This document shows, in pieces, positions 26,401 through 34,360 of a stretch of DNA of 64,000 nucleotides (position 1 is its first letter; each line of letters begins with the position of its first letter). Source of the stretch: Methylophaga sp. (GTDB lineage: Bacteria > Pseudomonadota > Gammaproteobacteria > Nitrosococcales > Methylophagaceae); NCBI GenBank assembly GCA_002733715.2, contig NVWQ02000016.1, positions 38,935 through 102,934 of the forward strand, written 5' to 3'. The position numbers and the translations under genes were made by a program. The notes under the pieces were generated by a model. The model searched no databases. It was not told the origin of the DNA and saw nothing but the letters and a program-made list of their open reading frames with translations.

Positions 26401-26669
26401 ATCCGAAACTCAGTACCAAACTAAAAAACTGGTGGCAACTTGATTTTTCCGCCTTCCATAAAGAAATTAAACGGCTGTATAAACAAGATATTCCCCTCGG
26501 CGAACGCAACGACTGGCAACACTGGTTAGCAGCTGAAGCTGATAAAATCCAACCATTATCCGCCCAACTTGATGCGCATGAAAAACAGCTTAATCAGCAG
26601 GTGTATCGTGTATTTGAACTTACACCAACACAAATCAGCTTATTAGAAAATCAGCTGAAACAATCATGA
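23406..26669 (+). CDS. Type IIG restriction-modification enzyme (endonuclease plus N6-adenine methyltransferase)
   Basis: 1087 residues in one chain. Near the N-terminus a PD-(D/E)xK-like nuclease pattern is visible (Asp near 85 in GSVDVALG, and FELKG with Glu/Lys near 103). A helical region follows, then the gamma-class methyltransferase: motif I DPACGSGAFLVAAF (about 456) and motif IV GNPPYVRQE (about 580). The C-terminal part (about 720-1080) has the TaqI/Eco57I-type target-recognition features (FLEGKDLKKW, YYDQFEQPKINY). It would cut unmethylated foreign DNA and methylate the host. No BREX or Pgl partner genes are present, arguing against a PglX assignment. It is followed by an overlapping Cys-rich gene. 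Confidence 0.92.
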   Translation: MPLFHPKILAKELTIQPVPVNILPIITDWADSISSKAIYSQKETALSGQFVQKILVEVLGYSGFSNNHQQWNFTREEPLGKGSVDVALGQFTTDSSKVIVPFELKGAKTKDLDAIMSGRHKSPVQQAWEYAMDAPGAQWVMISNYVEIRLYAVGYGRQNYEVWQLEQLTDPTEYARFIALLHADNLLGTQTKTLLEASEKAEKDITDCLYADYKHLRLNLINTLEKENPTLVAEHVVNLAQTLLDRILFIAFAEDRNLLPDHTLEKVYDHNDPYNPRPVWENFKGLFNAIDKGNAQLNIPAYNGGLFATNTALDDLIVSDELCASFKELGDYDFESEVSVNVLGHIFEQSISDLEAIHEALESGQTLLQSTSKQTATKGKRKQDGVVYTPNDITRFIVEHTLGSYINQAFNALLLNYIKTKKLADGDQDINWKNQKSEQQFWSHWREQLMQIKIVDPACGSGAFLVAAFDYLHDEYSRINEKLIELTGTIDLFDLDKEILTNNLYGIDINAESIEISKLSLWLKTAKRGKALTSLDNNLRHGNSLVFTECETDTIAINGFNWQAAFPEIFAQGGFDVVLGNPPYVRQERISNIKPYLEQHFAVYHGVVDLFAYFYELGLKLLKPNGLLGYISSSTFFKTSSGEGLRQFLSQQSQLEAIIDFGDLQLFEGVTTYPAIIIARQQTANNEHLIAFLNITESSLPEDLTAYFHQHQHTMAQQQLGTQSWRLESSQLAQLRHKLTADHPSLKQAYGSPYRGVLTGFNDAFVIDRATHDQLIADDPRSAELLKPFLEGKDLKKWHSEPRELWLIFTRRGIDIEQYPAVLEYLTQFQQRLTPKSKEWDKQQKALPKNEQEKWSGRKAGPYQWYEIQDTVAYYDQFEQPKINYGHFSPNQLFGFDSQGYFSNDKTYILPNADHFLLGILNSSVSWLLITSMCPFVRGGYYEVRAYYMETLPIPNASNPQKQAIGQLAEQCQLLAEQRYTIEQSVRQRIPDLCPEERDPKLSTKLKNWWQLDFSAFHKEIKRLYKQDIPLGERNDWQHWLAAEADKIQPLSAQLDAHEKQLNQQVYRVFELTPTQISLLENQLKQS

Positions 26670-27085
26670 GTGAAAATTTTTCTTTTAATCAATATGGCAG
26701 TGTCACACTTTATTGCCAACACTGCAAAAAGGCACCTATTTTAATGAATGGTGGCGGCATGCCTATTAAATTAGAAACGCTTATAAAGGGCAGTTCACCA
26801 AAAAGAAAAAAAGAACTCCTCGAAGCAACTAAAAAGCACACAATCACTTATCACCACCATCATCATAAAATAATGGAATGCACGTCATGTAATATTCTGA
26901 GCAGTAAATTTTTTATCATCTTGTTTGATGGCCAGTCTACAGAGCCTGTTTATACACCTACGTTTAACTGTTGGAAGTGTTCAACAGCACTGAGTCCCGC
27001 CACAAAACCACCGCAAGAGTATTGTTGTGCTAGCTGTGGTCAACAACGCTTAGCACCACGTTATGATGAAATGCTCTGGGATTAA
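26666..27085 (+). CDS. Cys-rich putative zinc-ribbon protein linked to the type IIG enzyme
   Basis: 139 residues beginning within the stop of the restriction-modification gene (ATGA overlap), so it is translated together with it. Four CxxC pairs (CQHC, CTSC, CWKC and CASC) and a run of five His residues (TYHHHHHK) imply one or two structural zinc sites. I do not recognise the family. Coupling suggests a role in restriction, such as DNA binding or enzyme control, but this rests on position only. Confidence 0.65.
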   Translation: MSENFSFNQYGSVTLYCQHCKKAPILMNGGGMPIKLETLIKGSSPKRKKELLEATKKHTITYHHHHHKIMECTSCNILSSKFFIILFDGQSTEPVYTPTFNCWKCSTALSPATKPPQEYCCASCGQQRLAPRYDEMLWD

Positions 27086-27159
27086 ATAACGCCACTGTAC
27101 TTTACACCATGTCTGATTCAATTCTTGTCACTACAGTACAATTAATGTGTTGATTCAAA

Positions 27160-27188
27160 TTCAGCTTGAGTTCAGCTTCTAGTAGTAT
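27160..27188 (+). promoter_or_regulatory. Tandem direct repeat, candidate response-regulator box and -10
   Basis: ttcagctt occurs twice, at 27160-27167 and 27171-27178, with an 11-bp period, one helical turn. A possible -10 (tagtat, 27183-27188) follows at the spacing of an activator that replaces the -35. Such phased direct repeats are typical of OmpR/PhoB-family response regulators. It precedes the Sel1 gene by about 65 bases. Confidence 0.45.
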
Positions 27189-27251
27189 AGTAATTGATAT
27201 TATCTGCCATCAGTCAACGTATGATCACTCTCACTTAAGGGATTAACTCTA

Positions 27252-28175
27252 ATGATTAAGTTTTTTGCTTCCATACTACTCTTCTTATTACTTCAGTCAT
27301 TTTCTGTTCACGCTGAAACTAACGCTTTAGATGCTGATACGGCATCACAGTCCACTTCTATTGAAAAATCTTCAGCTGATGACTTAATGAATAAGGGTAT
27401 TGCAAGTCATAAGTTAAATACTAAGGAGGGCGCAGAGCAATCTGTAATTTATTTTGTTCAATCTGCCGAAATGGGCAATGCCAATGCTGCACGGCTGCTC
27501 TACGAAATTTATATGAGAGGCGGACACATCACTATAGATAAAAAGAAAGCATACCAGTGGCTTCATAAAGCAGCCGAATTAGGTAGTATTCGGCCTGCTC
27601 ATAGTTTAGGGCATGCCTACCAACAAACAACTAAATATTTTAATAAAGATCTAGACAAATCATTCCTCTATTTCAAGCAAGCCGCGCTTGCTGGAATGTC
27701 AGAAGCTAAACGCGATTTGGGACTCTGTTTTTATTTCGGTCAGGGCACTGCGAAAAATGAAAAGAAAGCCGAGAAGTGGATGCAAGAGGCGGCAACAGAA
27801 AATGTGTCATTAGCTCAATACAGAATGGGGCTCTGGTCAGTCAAAGGTTCGTTCACAGCACATAATTGGTTCAAAAAAGCACTCAAATTATTTAAGGCTG
27901 AAGCCGAACAAGGCAATAAAGAAGCTGAGTTAACATACGCATATATGCATGATAAAGGCTATGGTGTGGATGAAGATAATCAAGTTGCTCGCAAAGGCTA
28001 TCTTAAACTTGCCAACGAAAATAACAGTGAAGCACAATACCTTCTAGCTTTAATGTATCTAACCGGTGACGGGGTTACAAAGAATATTAAAACAGGCAAA
28101 AAATGGTTGCTATCAGCTTATAAATTAGGTGATCCCTTTGCTAAAGGCATCCTAGAACGGAATGGCTGGTTATGA
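27252..28175 (+). CDS. Secreted Sel1-like (tetratricopeptide-type) repeat protein
   Basis: 307 residues with a cleavable signal peptide (about 1-21, SVHA) and six consecutive Sel1 repeats, seen as GNANAARLLYEIYMRGG, GSIRPAHSLGHAY, GMSEAKRDLGLCFYFGQG, VSLAQYRMGLWS, GNKEAELTYAYMHDKGYG and NSEAQYLLALMYLTGDG. Such proteins scaffold protein interactions in the periplasm. The aaggg before the ATG supports the start. It overlaps the next (lipoprotein) gene by four bases and together with that and the 825-residue protein forms a secreted trio of unknown role. Confidence 0.88.
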   Translation: MIKFFASILLFLLLQSFSVHAETNALDADTASQSTSIEKSSADDLMNKGIASHKLNTKEGAEQSVIYFVQSAEMGNANAARLLYEIYMRGGHITIDKKKAYQWLHKAAELGSIRPAHSLGHAYQQTTKYFNKDLDKSFLYFKQAALAGMSEAKRDLGLCFYFGQGTAKNEKKAEKWMQEAATENVSLAQYRMGLWSVKGSFTAHNWFKKALKLFKAEAEQGNKEAELTYAYMHDKGYGVDEDNQVARKGYLKLANENNSEAQYLLALMYLTGDGVTKNIKTGKKWLLSAYKLGDPFAKGILERNGWL

Positions 28176-28714
28176 CAAAAATTTATAGGGCCATAACTAA
28201 TATTTTAGTTATTGGCACAATGCTTGTTCTCGCAGCTTGTGCCGCCACTGAAAATATCACAGTCAATAGTCATGCTCATATACCTTTTGTTTATCAGTAC
28301 ATCGAATATGAGCATCCTGTGGATGCGGTTTATTTTGGCGATAGGATTTACCCATATTATCAACGTCACAATGCTTATATATACATGTCAAACGTGGAAC
28401 GATTAGCTGTTGATCATTACTTAAGATCACTTAATCATTGCTACTCTGGAAATTGGTTTGTTGAAGTAGTTTCACAGCAAAGCGCGACGCTTATTGAGGG
28501 CGACAATGGCCGGCGATGTGGTAATGTTATGCAGGTATATAGAAGTCTTTATACACAAGGTTATTCGTGGCAATCACTTGCTGACGTAATTGGCAGGGGA
28601 CCTTTTTTTACATTGTTAAATACTGAGGATAAATGTAAAAAAACAGAGGCAACACTTGAAGCTAAGCTTGATGAAAAGGGTTCTGCACATTTCTATTGTG
28701 ATGCGAAGCTTTGA
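28172..28714 (+). CDS. Lipoprotein of unknown function
   Basis: 180 residues with a lipoprotein signal peptide; the lipobox LAAC ends at about residue 23, followed by AATENITV. The rest contains aromatic-rich segments (FVYQYIEYEHPVDAVYFGDRIYPYY) and four further Cys residues that could form disulfides. No family recognised. Its ATG overlaps the Sel1 stop (ATGA), and it is followed at 42 bases by the 825-residue protein. Confidence 0.68.
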   Translation: MTKIYRAITNILVIGTMLVLAACAATENITVNSHAHIPFVYQYIEYEHPVDAVYFGDRIYPYYQRHNAYIYMSNVERLAVDHYLRSLNHCYSGNWFVEVVSQQSATLIEGDNGRRCGNVMQVYRSLYTQGYSWQSLADVIGRGPFFTLLNTEDKCKKTEATLEAKLDEKGSAHFYCDAKL

Positions 28715-28755
28715 CAATTGTGTATTAATTTAAAAGAGATTGAAGGGAAGTAATT

Positions 28756-31233
28756 ATGATAAGAACAATCACCGCTATTTTTGTTTTGATAGTAACTATT
28801 ACAATGTTTGGAACTGCTGGGGCAGATGGCAGCGTTGTTTTTGACAAATACTTTAATGGACTAAAAGATACTTCAGGCCTTGCTAAACAAGTAACCATTA
28901 CGGTGGATAGTATAGTTCCTTCTGCTACAAGGACAGTTATGAAAATTACCATCGCCGCACCCGATGTAGCAATATTTGTTCATCGCAGAAATGAATTGGA
29001 TGATCTAATTCTAAATGATCTTCGTCAACGTATTATAGCTTTAGGCTCAAAGTATGATTTAAAACCGATGATAACGCAGTATAACTTTAGATCAAATGGA
29101 CAAGCACATAATCATGTACTTATTGGTTTAATGGTCATCCGTAATCGAAACGGTATTTGGCAACTTTGGGAAGGAAGACTTGCGATAGATAGTCGGTTGC
29201 CAGGCGTGTTTGACCCAGGAGATAGAAACCCATTAGAAACAAAAGTATTTATTGCACAATTAAATGGGGATCAAAAACGAGTTGCAGAATTGTCCACTCA
29301 GCCTACTGAAAAAGCCCCTGAATTTTCTGGAAATGAGAAAGCTGCATTAATAAAAATCCCCTTAGATAGTTTGAGCTTACTGCCAGTGAAATACAGCTCT
29401 TCAGCGCTTACAGGCTATAAAAGTAATGCCGTACCAACACATCCACAAATTCCATCCGTATGGAAGGCCGTCAATGATTATGGTTTTCCATTTGCAAAGC
29501 CCCTTTCTCTAGAACAACTGTCTGCAAAACTTGATGTGCTTGGTTTAACAATGAAAGAAGCTAGGCAAAAAGCCGAGATGCTTGCTAAAACAATGCCTAA
29601 ATCTGGTTTTTCTGCTACTACGCGTAAACAGTATGCCGATACATTATTTTTCCCTTATGTTCGTGATATTCAAACCCAAATGATTCAAATTATGGCAGCG
29701 GTTCCACGCAATGAAGAATCTTTAGAATTGAGTAAAAAAGTATATGATGCACTCTTTCTCCATGGTGATAGATACTTACAGCGCTGGGTGGATGTATTCT
29801 ATGACCCGAATGATAAAAAATCTTACTCAAAATTAAAAGATCCGCTAACACAGCAAAGATTTGACTATGTTCGCTACAATTCGAATTTGATATTCAAGGC
29901 ATGGAAGTTAGCCCATTTTAGAGAAATGGACGATATCATTGCAAACAAACTTGAAAAAGAAGGCGCTGATCTTAATCTCTTGCTTATTGGTTTTATATTT
30001 GATTTGGGAGAACGTGTTCCTCCTCTCGCATCACTAGATGAAAGATTTTGTCTATATGAAAAATGTTCATCACGTTTTCGTGCTCAAATAACGGGACAAT
30101 CAGGACAAGGGAAATTTTCGACAGAAAAACAACTCGCTCTTATTGCAGACTTAGAAAATAGAATTCAGAAGTATTTGTCACAATGGAAAAACACACACAA
30201 TAATAAGCTACAAAGTGAAATTGCTTTATTTGCACGAGACAAAGCCTCTGCTCGTCTTAAAAGATTAACTGATTATGCCGTGACTGATCTCAACGCAATC
30301 ACGACAACTAGCGTTAAGCAATATAATCAATGGGAAGAAAAAATTGGTAGACCACTACGTTTGCTGATTGATGACAGCCAACGATTATTTGAGATCGGGT
30401 TCGATATAAAGGCAAAAGACAATATATTAGATACTTATGGAATGGAGGGAGGGAGTTATGCAGATCTGAACTCCCCTTACCATAATCTAGCGACATCATT
30501 TATTATCGCGCAACAACGCTGGCTAGATCGGACAGAAAAAGGAACCATTGCCGATCTAAATCAAACATTACCGACAAGTATTAATGATAATGCTCAGGCA
30601 ACCATTGTCTATAAACGTCCTCCGCGATTCCGCAATCGACTGGTCACGCCAAGTGAATTATTATTTGAAGGCATGGGTGAGCAAGCAGGTAAAGCAGCGG
30701 CAGGATTTTTATCTTATGGTGGCCAAATAAAAGCACTTGAAAATAGAATTAAAACATCGCGAACAGCATTTTTCGCCTGTTATCCAAAATGTACTAATAA
30801 CGATAAGCTTCGAAAGGATTTTTCTAGAGCGCTTGTAGAAAAAGATCTCTACTTCCTACAATTAACAGGAAGAAGTGGTTCGCTTATGAATACTCAAGCG
30901 AGACGAATGTCACTTGTTATAGAAGCACTGTCACCAAGTTCTGGAACAACACTGATTGATCATGGTATTCCCAAACGATGTGGTAACTTATTTTCACACT
31001 GGACAGTTGCTTATGGCAAAGCTCACGGACAAGATGGGATGGCCGAGATGTCAAAATCTTTTGAAGCAATGGCTAAGTTAGCTTCTGGAAGCTTGACCGC
31101 AGTGGCAGATTTCAAACAAGTTGGAAGGGACATGATTTTAAAGCAACAACAAGCCTTTAAAGATACTCAAAAGGAATATGGCCCATATCAGCTATGTAGA
31201 GATCAATGGGAGTTCGACAATGCATCAAGATAA
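28756..31233 (+). CDS. Large secreted protein of unknown function (825 aa)
   Basis: Signal peptide at about residues 1-23 (ending TAGA), then a mature chain with few cysteines, alternating helical and beta predictions, and no recognised motif. Notable parts are PDVAIFVHRRNELDD, a segment with FDPGDRNPLETKVF, and a C-terminal helical region with basic clusters. It is preceded by gaagggaag as a Shine-Dalgarno. It follows the Sel1 and lipoprotein genes and, with them, appears to be a small exported system. Its size and lack of recognisable domains make it a good candidate for an undescribed family. Confidence 0.7.
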   Translation: MIRTITAIFVLIVTITMFGTAGADGSVVFDKYFNGLKDTSGLAKQVTITVDSIVPSATRTVMKITIAAPDVAIFVHRRNELDDLILNDLRQRIIALGSKYDLKPMITQYNFRSNGQAHNHVLIGLMVIRNRNGIWQLWEGRLAIDSRLPGVFDPGDRNPLETKVFIAQLNGDQKRVAELSTQPTEKAPEFSGNEKAALIKIPLDSLSLLPVKYSSSALTGYKSNAVPTHPQIPSVWKAVNDYGFPFAKPLSLEQLSAKLDVLGLTMKEARQKAEMLAKTMPKSGFSATTRKQYADTLFFPYVRDIQTQMIQIMAAVPRNEESLELSKKVYDALFLHGDRYLQRWVDVFYDPNDKKSYSKLKDPLTQQRFDYVRYNSNLIFKAWKLAHFREMDDIIANKLEKEGADLNLLLIGFIFDLGERVPPLASLDERFCLYEKCSSRFRAQITGQSGQGKFSTEKQLALIADLENRIQKYLSQWKNTHNNKLQSEIALFARDKASARLKRLTDYAVTDLNAITTTSVKQYNQWEEKIGRPLRLLIDDSQRLFEIGFDIKAKDNILDTYGMEGGSYADLNSPYHNLATSFIIAQQRWLDRTEKGTIADLNQTLPTSINDNAQATIVYKRPPRFRNRLVTPSELLFEGMGEQAGKAAAGFLSYGGQIKALENRIKTSRTAFFACYPKCTNNDKLRKDFSRALVEKDLYFLQLTGRSGSLMNTQARRMSLVIEALSPSSGTTLIDHGIPKRCGNLFSHWTVAYGKAHGQDGMAEMSKSFEAMAKLASGSLTAVADFKQVGRDMILKQQQAFKDTQKEYGPYQLCRDQWEFDNASR

Positions 31234-31308
31234 AGATTAAATCACGGATATAAATATAGTCACGTATAATATCTTTTCCTTACTTATCCATCTAAACAGG
31301 GACTGATA

Positions 31309-31875
31309 ATGCCTAAAGCCAGTGATTTAAAACGTGGAATGGTCGTCGAAGTTAATGACGAACCTCATGTCGTCAAGAATATTGAGGTGCGTAATCCTTC
31401 GTCTCGTGGTGCATCGACCTTATACAAAATTCGATTTAATCATTTAAAGACCAAGCAAAAACGTGATGAATCATTGAAAGGTGAAGAATTTCTAAAAGAT
31501 GTTGATTGTGAGAAAAAAGTATTGCAATTCTCGTATAAAGATGACGATGGCTATACATTCATGAGTTTAACTGACTATGAACAATACACTATCAATGCTG
31601 GTGATATTGAAGATGAAAGCGAATATTTAGTTGAAGGTCTTGAAGGTGTGGTTTCCATCTTACTTGATGGCATTTTAGTGGCAATCGAATTACCTGCTGC
31701 AGTAGCTATGGAAATTGTTGAAACAGCGCCAGGCATTAAAGGTGCTTCGGCAACAGCTCGTACTAAACCTGCTCGTTTTGCAACTGGCTTAGAAATTCAA
31801 GTTCCTGAATATATCGAACAAGGCGAAGTGATTAAGATTAATACCGTTACCGGTAAATTTATGTCGCGAGCGTAA
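31309..31875 (+). CDS. efpL: Elongation factor P-like protein EfpL (YeiP)
   Basis: 188 residues, three-domain EF-P family. It matches the YeiP branch, not EF-P: ARGASTLYKIRF-type loop with Arg at the position of the modified Lys of EF-P (PSSRGASTLYKIRF), and the tail VETAPGIKGASATARTKPA, VPEYIEQGEVIKI. EF-P family proteins bind the ribosome between P and E sites to relieve stalling. A TATAAT at 31265-31270 is a possible -10. ybaN follows after 13 bases. The canonical efp gene is not in this window. Confidence 0.92.
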   Translation: MPKASDLKRGMVVEVNDEPHVVKNIEVRNPSSRGASTLYKIRFNHLKTKQKRDESLKGEEFLKDVDCEKKVLQFSYKDDDGYTFMSLTDYEQYTINAGDIEDESEYLVEGLEGVVSILLDGILVAIELPAAVAMEIVETAPGIKGASATARTKPARFATGLEIQVPEYIEQGEVIKINTVTGKFMSRA

Positions 31876-31888
31876 AGCTAGCCAGCAC

Positions 31889-32266
31889 ATGCGGACTAAA
31901 GTTAAACATACGCTACTTATAATTATAGGCTGGTTTTTCGTTATTTTAGGGGCTATTGGTGCAGTGCTGCCACTGCTCCCTACTACGCCTTTTTTGATTA
32001 TTGCATTGGCCTGCTTTTCTGAAAGCTCACCCCGCTTTCACCGCATGCTATTAGCTAACAAATGGTTTGGCCCGCCGCTTGCACAGTGGGAGAAATCGAA
32101 AACTATTCGCCGTAAAATAAAACATAAAGTAATGCTATTGATCATTGCGACTTTTTCTATTTCAATCTTTGTATTGTCAGGTAGGATAGGACTACAGTTA
32201 ATGCTGGTCTGCTTCTGCCTTATTTTATTAACCTTTGTATGGCGACTAAAGGAGTCTGGGGAATGA
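31889..32266 (+). CDS. ybaN: YbaN-family (DUF454) inner-membrane protein
   Basis: 125 residues with about three transmembrane helices and the family signature GAIGAVLPLLPTTPFLIIALACF, followed by SSPRFHRMLLANKWFGPPLAQWE. Function is unknown throughout the family. It overlaps the nitroreductase gene by four bases (ATGA), so the two are co-translated. Confidence 0.88.
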   Translation: MRTKVKHTLLIIIGWFFVILGAIGAVLPLLPTTPFLIIALACFSESSPRFHRMLLANKWFGPPLAQWEKSKTIRRKIKHKVMLLIIATFSISIFVLSGRIGLQLMLVCFCLILLTFVWRLKESGE

Positions 32267-32928
32267 ATGTTTTTGATGCTATCCGCCAACGCCACTCGAC
32301 TCGTGCCTTCATCGATAAAGATGTGGCTATTGAAAAAATTAATCGTATTTTAGATATTGCTCGATATTCGCCATCGGGTGCTAATACACAACCTTGGCAG
32401 GTCGCTGTTGTTTCGGGTGATTCAAAAAACAAATTACAGTCCACTATAGAGCGGGCATTTCAGTCAGGTGAACCATCGCAAATAAGTTATAAGTATTATC
32501 CCGTAAACTGGAAGCCAATTTATAAAGAACGTCGGCAGCTATGTGGCTTACAACTATACCAATCATTAGGTATTCAACGAGCTGATAGTGATGCACGCAA
32601 AGCACAATGGGCGGCAAATTATCGTTGCTTTGATGCTCCAATCATGTTGCTGTTCTTCATTGATAAAGAAATGGAAACCGGCTCGTTTCTAGATTATGGG
32701 ATGCTCTTACAATCTATAATGCTAGCCGCCATCGAAGAAGGTCTAGCGACCTGCCCTCAAGCGGCATTAGCCGAATATCCTCAGATAGTGCAAAAGGCTT
32801 TGGGCTATTCGGATGATATGACATTGATTTGTGGTATGGCGCTAGGTTATGAAGATTTAGAAGCTGATGTAAATAAATACCGCACGCCTAGAGAATCAGT
32901 AGATAATTTCACCCAATACTTTGATTAA
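32263..32928 (+). CDS. Nitroreductase family FMN oxidoreductase
   Basis: 221 residues with the typical FMN-binding start MNVFDAIRQRHSTRAFIDKDV and RYSPSGANTQPWQVAVVSG, and the C-terminal ICGMALGYED. Enzymes of this family use NAD(P)H and FMN to reduce quinones or nitroaromatics; substrate cannot be read here. The start is the ATG at 32263 in the ybaN stop, which gives the canonical N-terminus; an upstream frame extension is an artefact. Confidence 0.9.
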   Translation: MNVFDAIRQRHSTRAFIDKDVAIEKINRILDIARYSPSGANTQPWQVAVVSGDSKNKLQSTIERAFQSGEPSQISYKYYPVNWKPIYKERRQLCGLQLYQSLGIQRADSDARKAQWAANYRCFDAPIMLLFFIDKEMETGSFLDYGMLLQSIMLAAIEEGLATCPQAALAEYPQIVQKALGYSDDMTLICGMALGYEDLEADVNKYRTPRESVDNFTQYFD

Positions 32929-32944
32929 AATATAAAAAAACTAA

Positions 32945-33060
32945 CGCTATTGATCCCTCGGTTACTACGTTTCGGCAATCTTTTAGCCGGAATCTGTACT
33001 AGCAATAAAATTCCCGCTAAGCTTGTGCTCAGCTTGACTGGGTAAACATGCGGGAATGAC
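32945..33060. repeat. Dispersed intergenic repeat, copy 2
   Basis: Begins cgctattgatccctcggtta (matching copy 1 at 9252) and ends cgggaatgac, with tagccggaatctgtact inside, which also appears in the 46-kb copy. Right end and interior give an imperfect inverted repeat. It is the whole spacer between the nitroreductase and HopJ genes. Confidence 0.65.
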
Positions 33061-33087
33061 AAAAAATTGATTGAATAAGGAACGCAA

Positions 33088-33432
33088 ATGAATCTTGACG
33101 ACTTTTTAAAACAATTAGAACACAATCCAGAACAAATAGAATTTAATGACACTATGGCCACTATTGAAGCTAACTATAACTTTACACCTAGCTCATTTGT
33201 AAATGGTGACACTGTTAATGAAGCCAATCAGAACAATGGCTCATGCAAAATATTTTCTTTTGGCTTGTTAAATGAATTATCAGAGCAGCAAACATTAGCT
33301 TGTTTTGGTGGATACTACCGAGATGATGTATTAGGGAATCCAAATGGCGATGATCATCAAAATATTCGTAACTTTATGGTTTCAGGTTGGAAGGGTGTTA
33401 AATTTGATAGTGCTACGCTTACTGAAAAATAA
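33088..33432 (+). CDS. HopJ-type small protein
   Basis: 114 residues matching the HopJ family throughout: MNLDDFLKQLEHNPEQIEFNDT, NYNFTPSSFVNGD, NQNNGSCKIFSFGLL, QQTLACFGGYYRDDVLGNP and HQNIRNFM. The family is named after a Pseudomonas type III effector, but it is widespread in marine and free-living bacteria without type III secretion, so an effector role is not implied. There is no secretion signal. Confidence 0.85.
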   Translation: MNLDDFLKQLEHNPEQIEFNDTMATIEANYNFTPSSFVNGDTVNEANQNNGSCKIFSFGLLNELSEQQTLACFGGYYRDDVLGNPNGDDHQNIRNFMVSGWKGVKFDSATLTEK

Positions 33433-33436
33433 CTCT

Positions 33437-33515
33437 AATCATCTCATCTCGACCAGAGAGAGATCTTTTTTTAACTTGGATAGACTTTAAGGTCTCTCCC
33501 TCTGGTCGCGATGAC
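33437..33515. repeat. Intergenic palindromic repeat (CTCGACCAGAG type)
   Basis: cgaccagag (33450-33458) and ctctggtcg (33500-33508) are exact inverted repeats, with agagagatc and ggtctctcc giving an imperfect inner extension. Related sequences of the form atctcgacc...gagagatc are found as dispersed repeats in many proteobacteria. Confidence 0.6.
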
Positions 33516-33575
33516 ATTGTGGTGACCTCTTTCCTATATGCAAGTTGAATTTTTACGAGTATATCGCAGGCATAA

Positions 33576-33605
33576 AAAAGGGCTGATTAAAAAACCAGCC
33601 CTTTT
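33576..33605 (-). terminator. Terminator of rplU
   Basis: 10-bp perfect stem (aaaagggctg 33576-33585 / cagccctttt 33596-33605), loop ten bases. The A-run on the left becomes the T-run on the minus strand, downstream of rplU. Confidence 0.85.
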
Positions 33606-33626
33606 TATTTTTAACTTGTTGTAGCT

Positions 33627-34241
33627 TTATTTCTTTTTGCTGAACTCTGTTTCGCCGCCATCTGCAAGAATCTTAGCTTGAGATTTCCAGTCGTCACGTT
33701 CGATGCGACCTTTAAAGTTCAATTCAGTATCAACTTCTTCCATGCGTTTCTTAGTGAATTTAGCAATTTCACTGAATGTAGTAATACCTAAGGCATTTAA
33801 TTTTTCTTCTAATTTTGGACCTACACCAGAGATTTTTTTCAAATCATCTTTTTCAGTCGCTGCTTTCTTCACTGCAGGTTTTTCTTTTGCAGGTGCTGCC
33901 GCTTTTTTAGCTGCTGGCTTCTTAGCACCTTTTGCTGAAATACTATCGATTAAGATTTCTGTGTAGCTTTGGCGATGGCCGGCTTGACGACGGTAATGCT
34001 TACGACGACGGAATTTGATGATTTTAACTTTTTCGCCACGACCTTGTTCACGCACTGTTGCACTAACAACCGCACCTTCAATCATAGGTGCGCCGATTTG
34101 AACATCATCACCGTCAACTAACATCAATACTTCTGCTAGTTCAACTTTATCACCAGCTTCAGCATCAAGTTTTTCTACACGAAGAAATTCACCTTCTTCA
34201 ACTCTATATTGCTTGCCGCCTGTTTTGATTACCGCGTACAT
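33627..34241 (-). CDS. rplU: 50S ribosomal protein L21 with a C-terminal helix-hairpin-helix extension
   Basis: The first 103 residues are ordinary L21, from [19 protein letters not shown] to [20 protein letters not shown]. The full product is 204 residues, about twice the usual length of 100-105. An Ala/Lys-rich linker (about 105-135) leads to a helix-hairpin-helix-like domain containing [19 protein letters not shown] and a basic tail. ATG at 34241 is used because it gives the canonical N-terminus and has ggag upstream. L27 (rpmA) normally follows rplU, but the next plus-strand gene is hopJ and rpmA is absent here. Confidence 0.93.
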   Translation of the reverse strand: MYAVIKTGGKQYRVEEGEFLRVEKLDAEAGDKVELAEVLMLVDGDDVQIGAPMIEGAVVSATVREQGRGEKVKIIKFRRRKHYRRQAGHRQSYTEILIDSISAKGAKKPAAKKAAAPAKEKPAVKKAATEKDDLKKISGVGPKLEEKLNALGITTFSEIAKFTKKRMEEVDTELNFKGRIERDDWKSQAKILADGGETEFSKKK

Positions 34242-34360
34242 CTTTTTCTCCAATAAATTTCGTAGTGATACTTCTATTCACCTTAGCCGAACAATTTTAC
34301 ACAGGCTTGATTAGTAATTCAACTCTAATTCACAACAAATTAGAATTATTAGCTGATTAC

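Noticed and set aside
23406..26669. Idea that the large methyltransferase is a BREX PglX
   Set aside because: None of BrxA, BrxB, BrxC, PglZ or BrxL is adjacent, and an N-terminal nuclease pattern is present, so type IIG is the simpler reading.
33088..33432. Type III effector role for the HopJ-type gene
   Set aside because: The family is widespread in bacteria without type III secretion and there are no secretion genes nearby.
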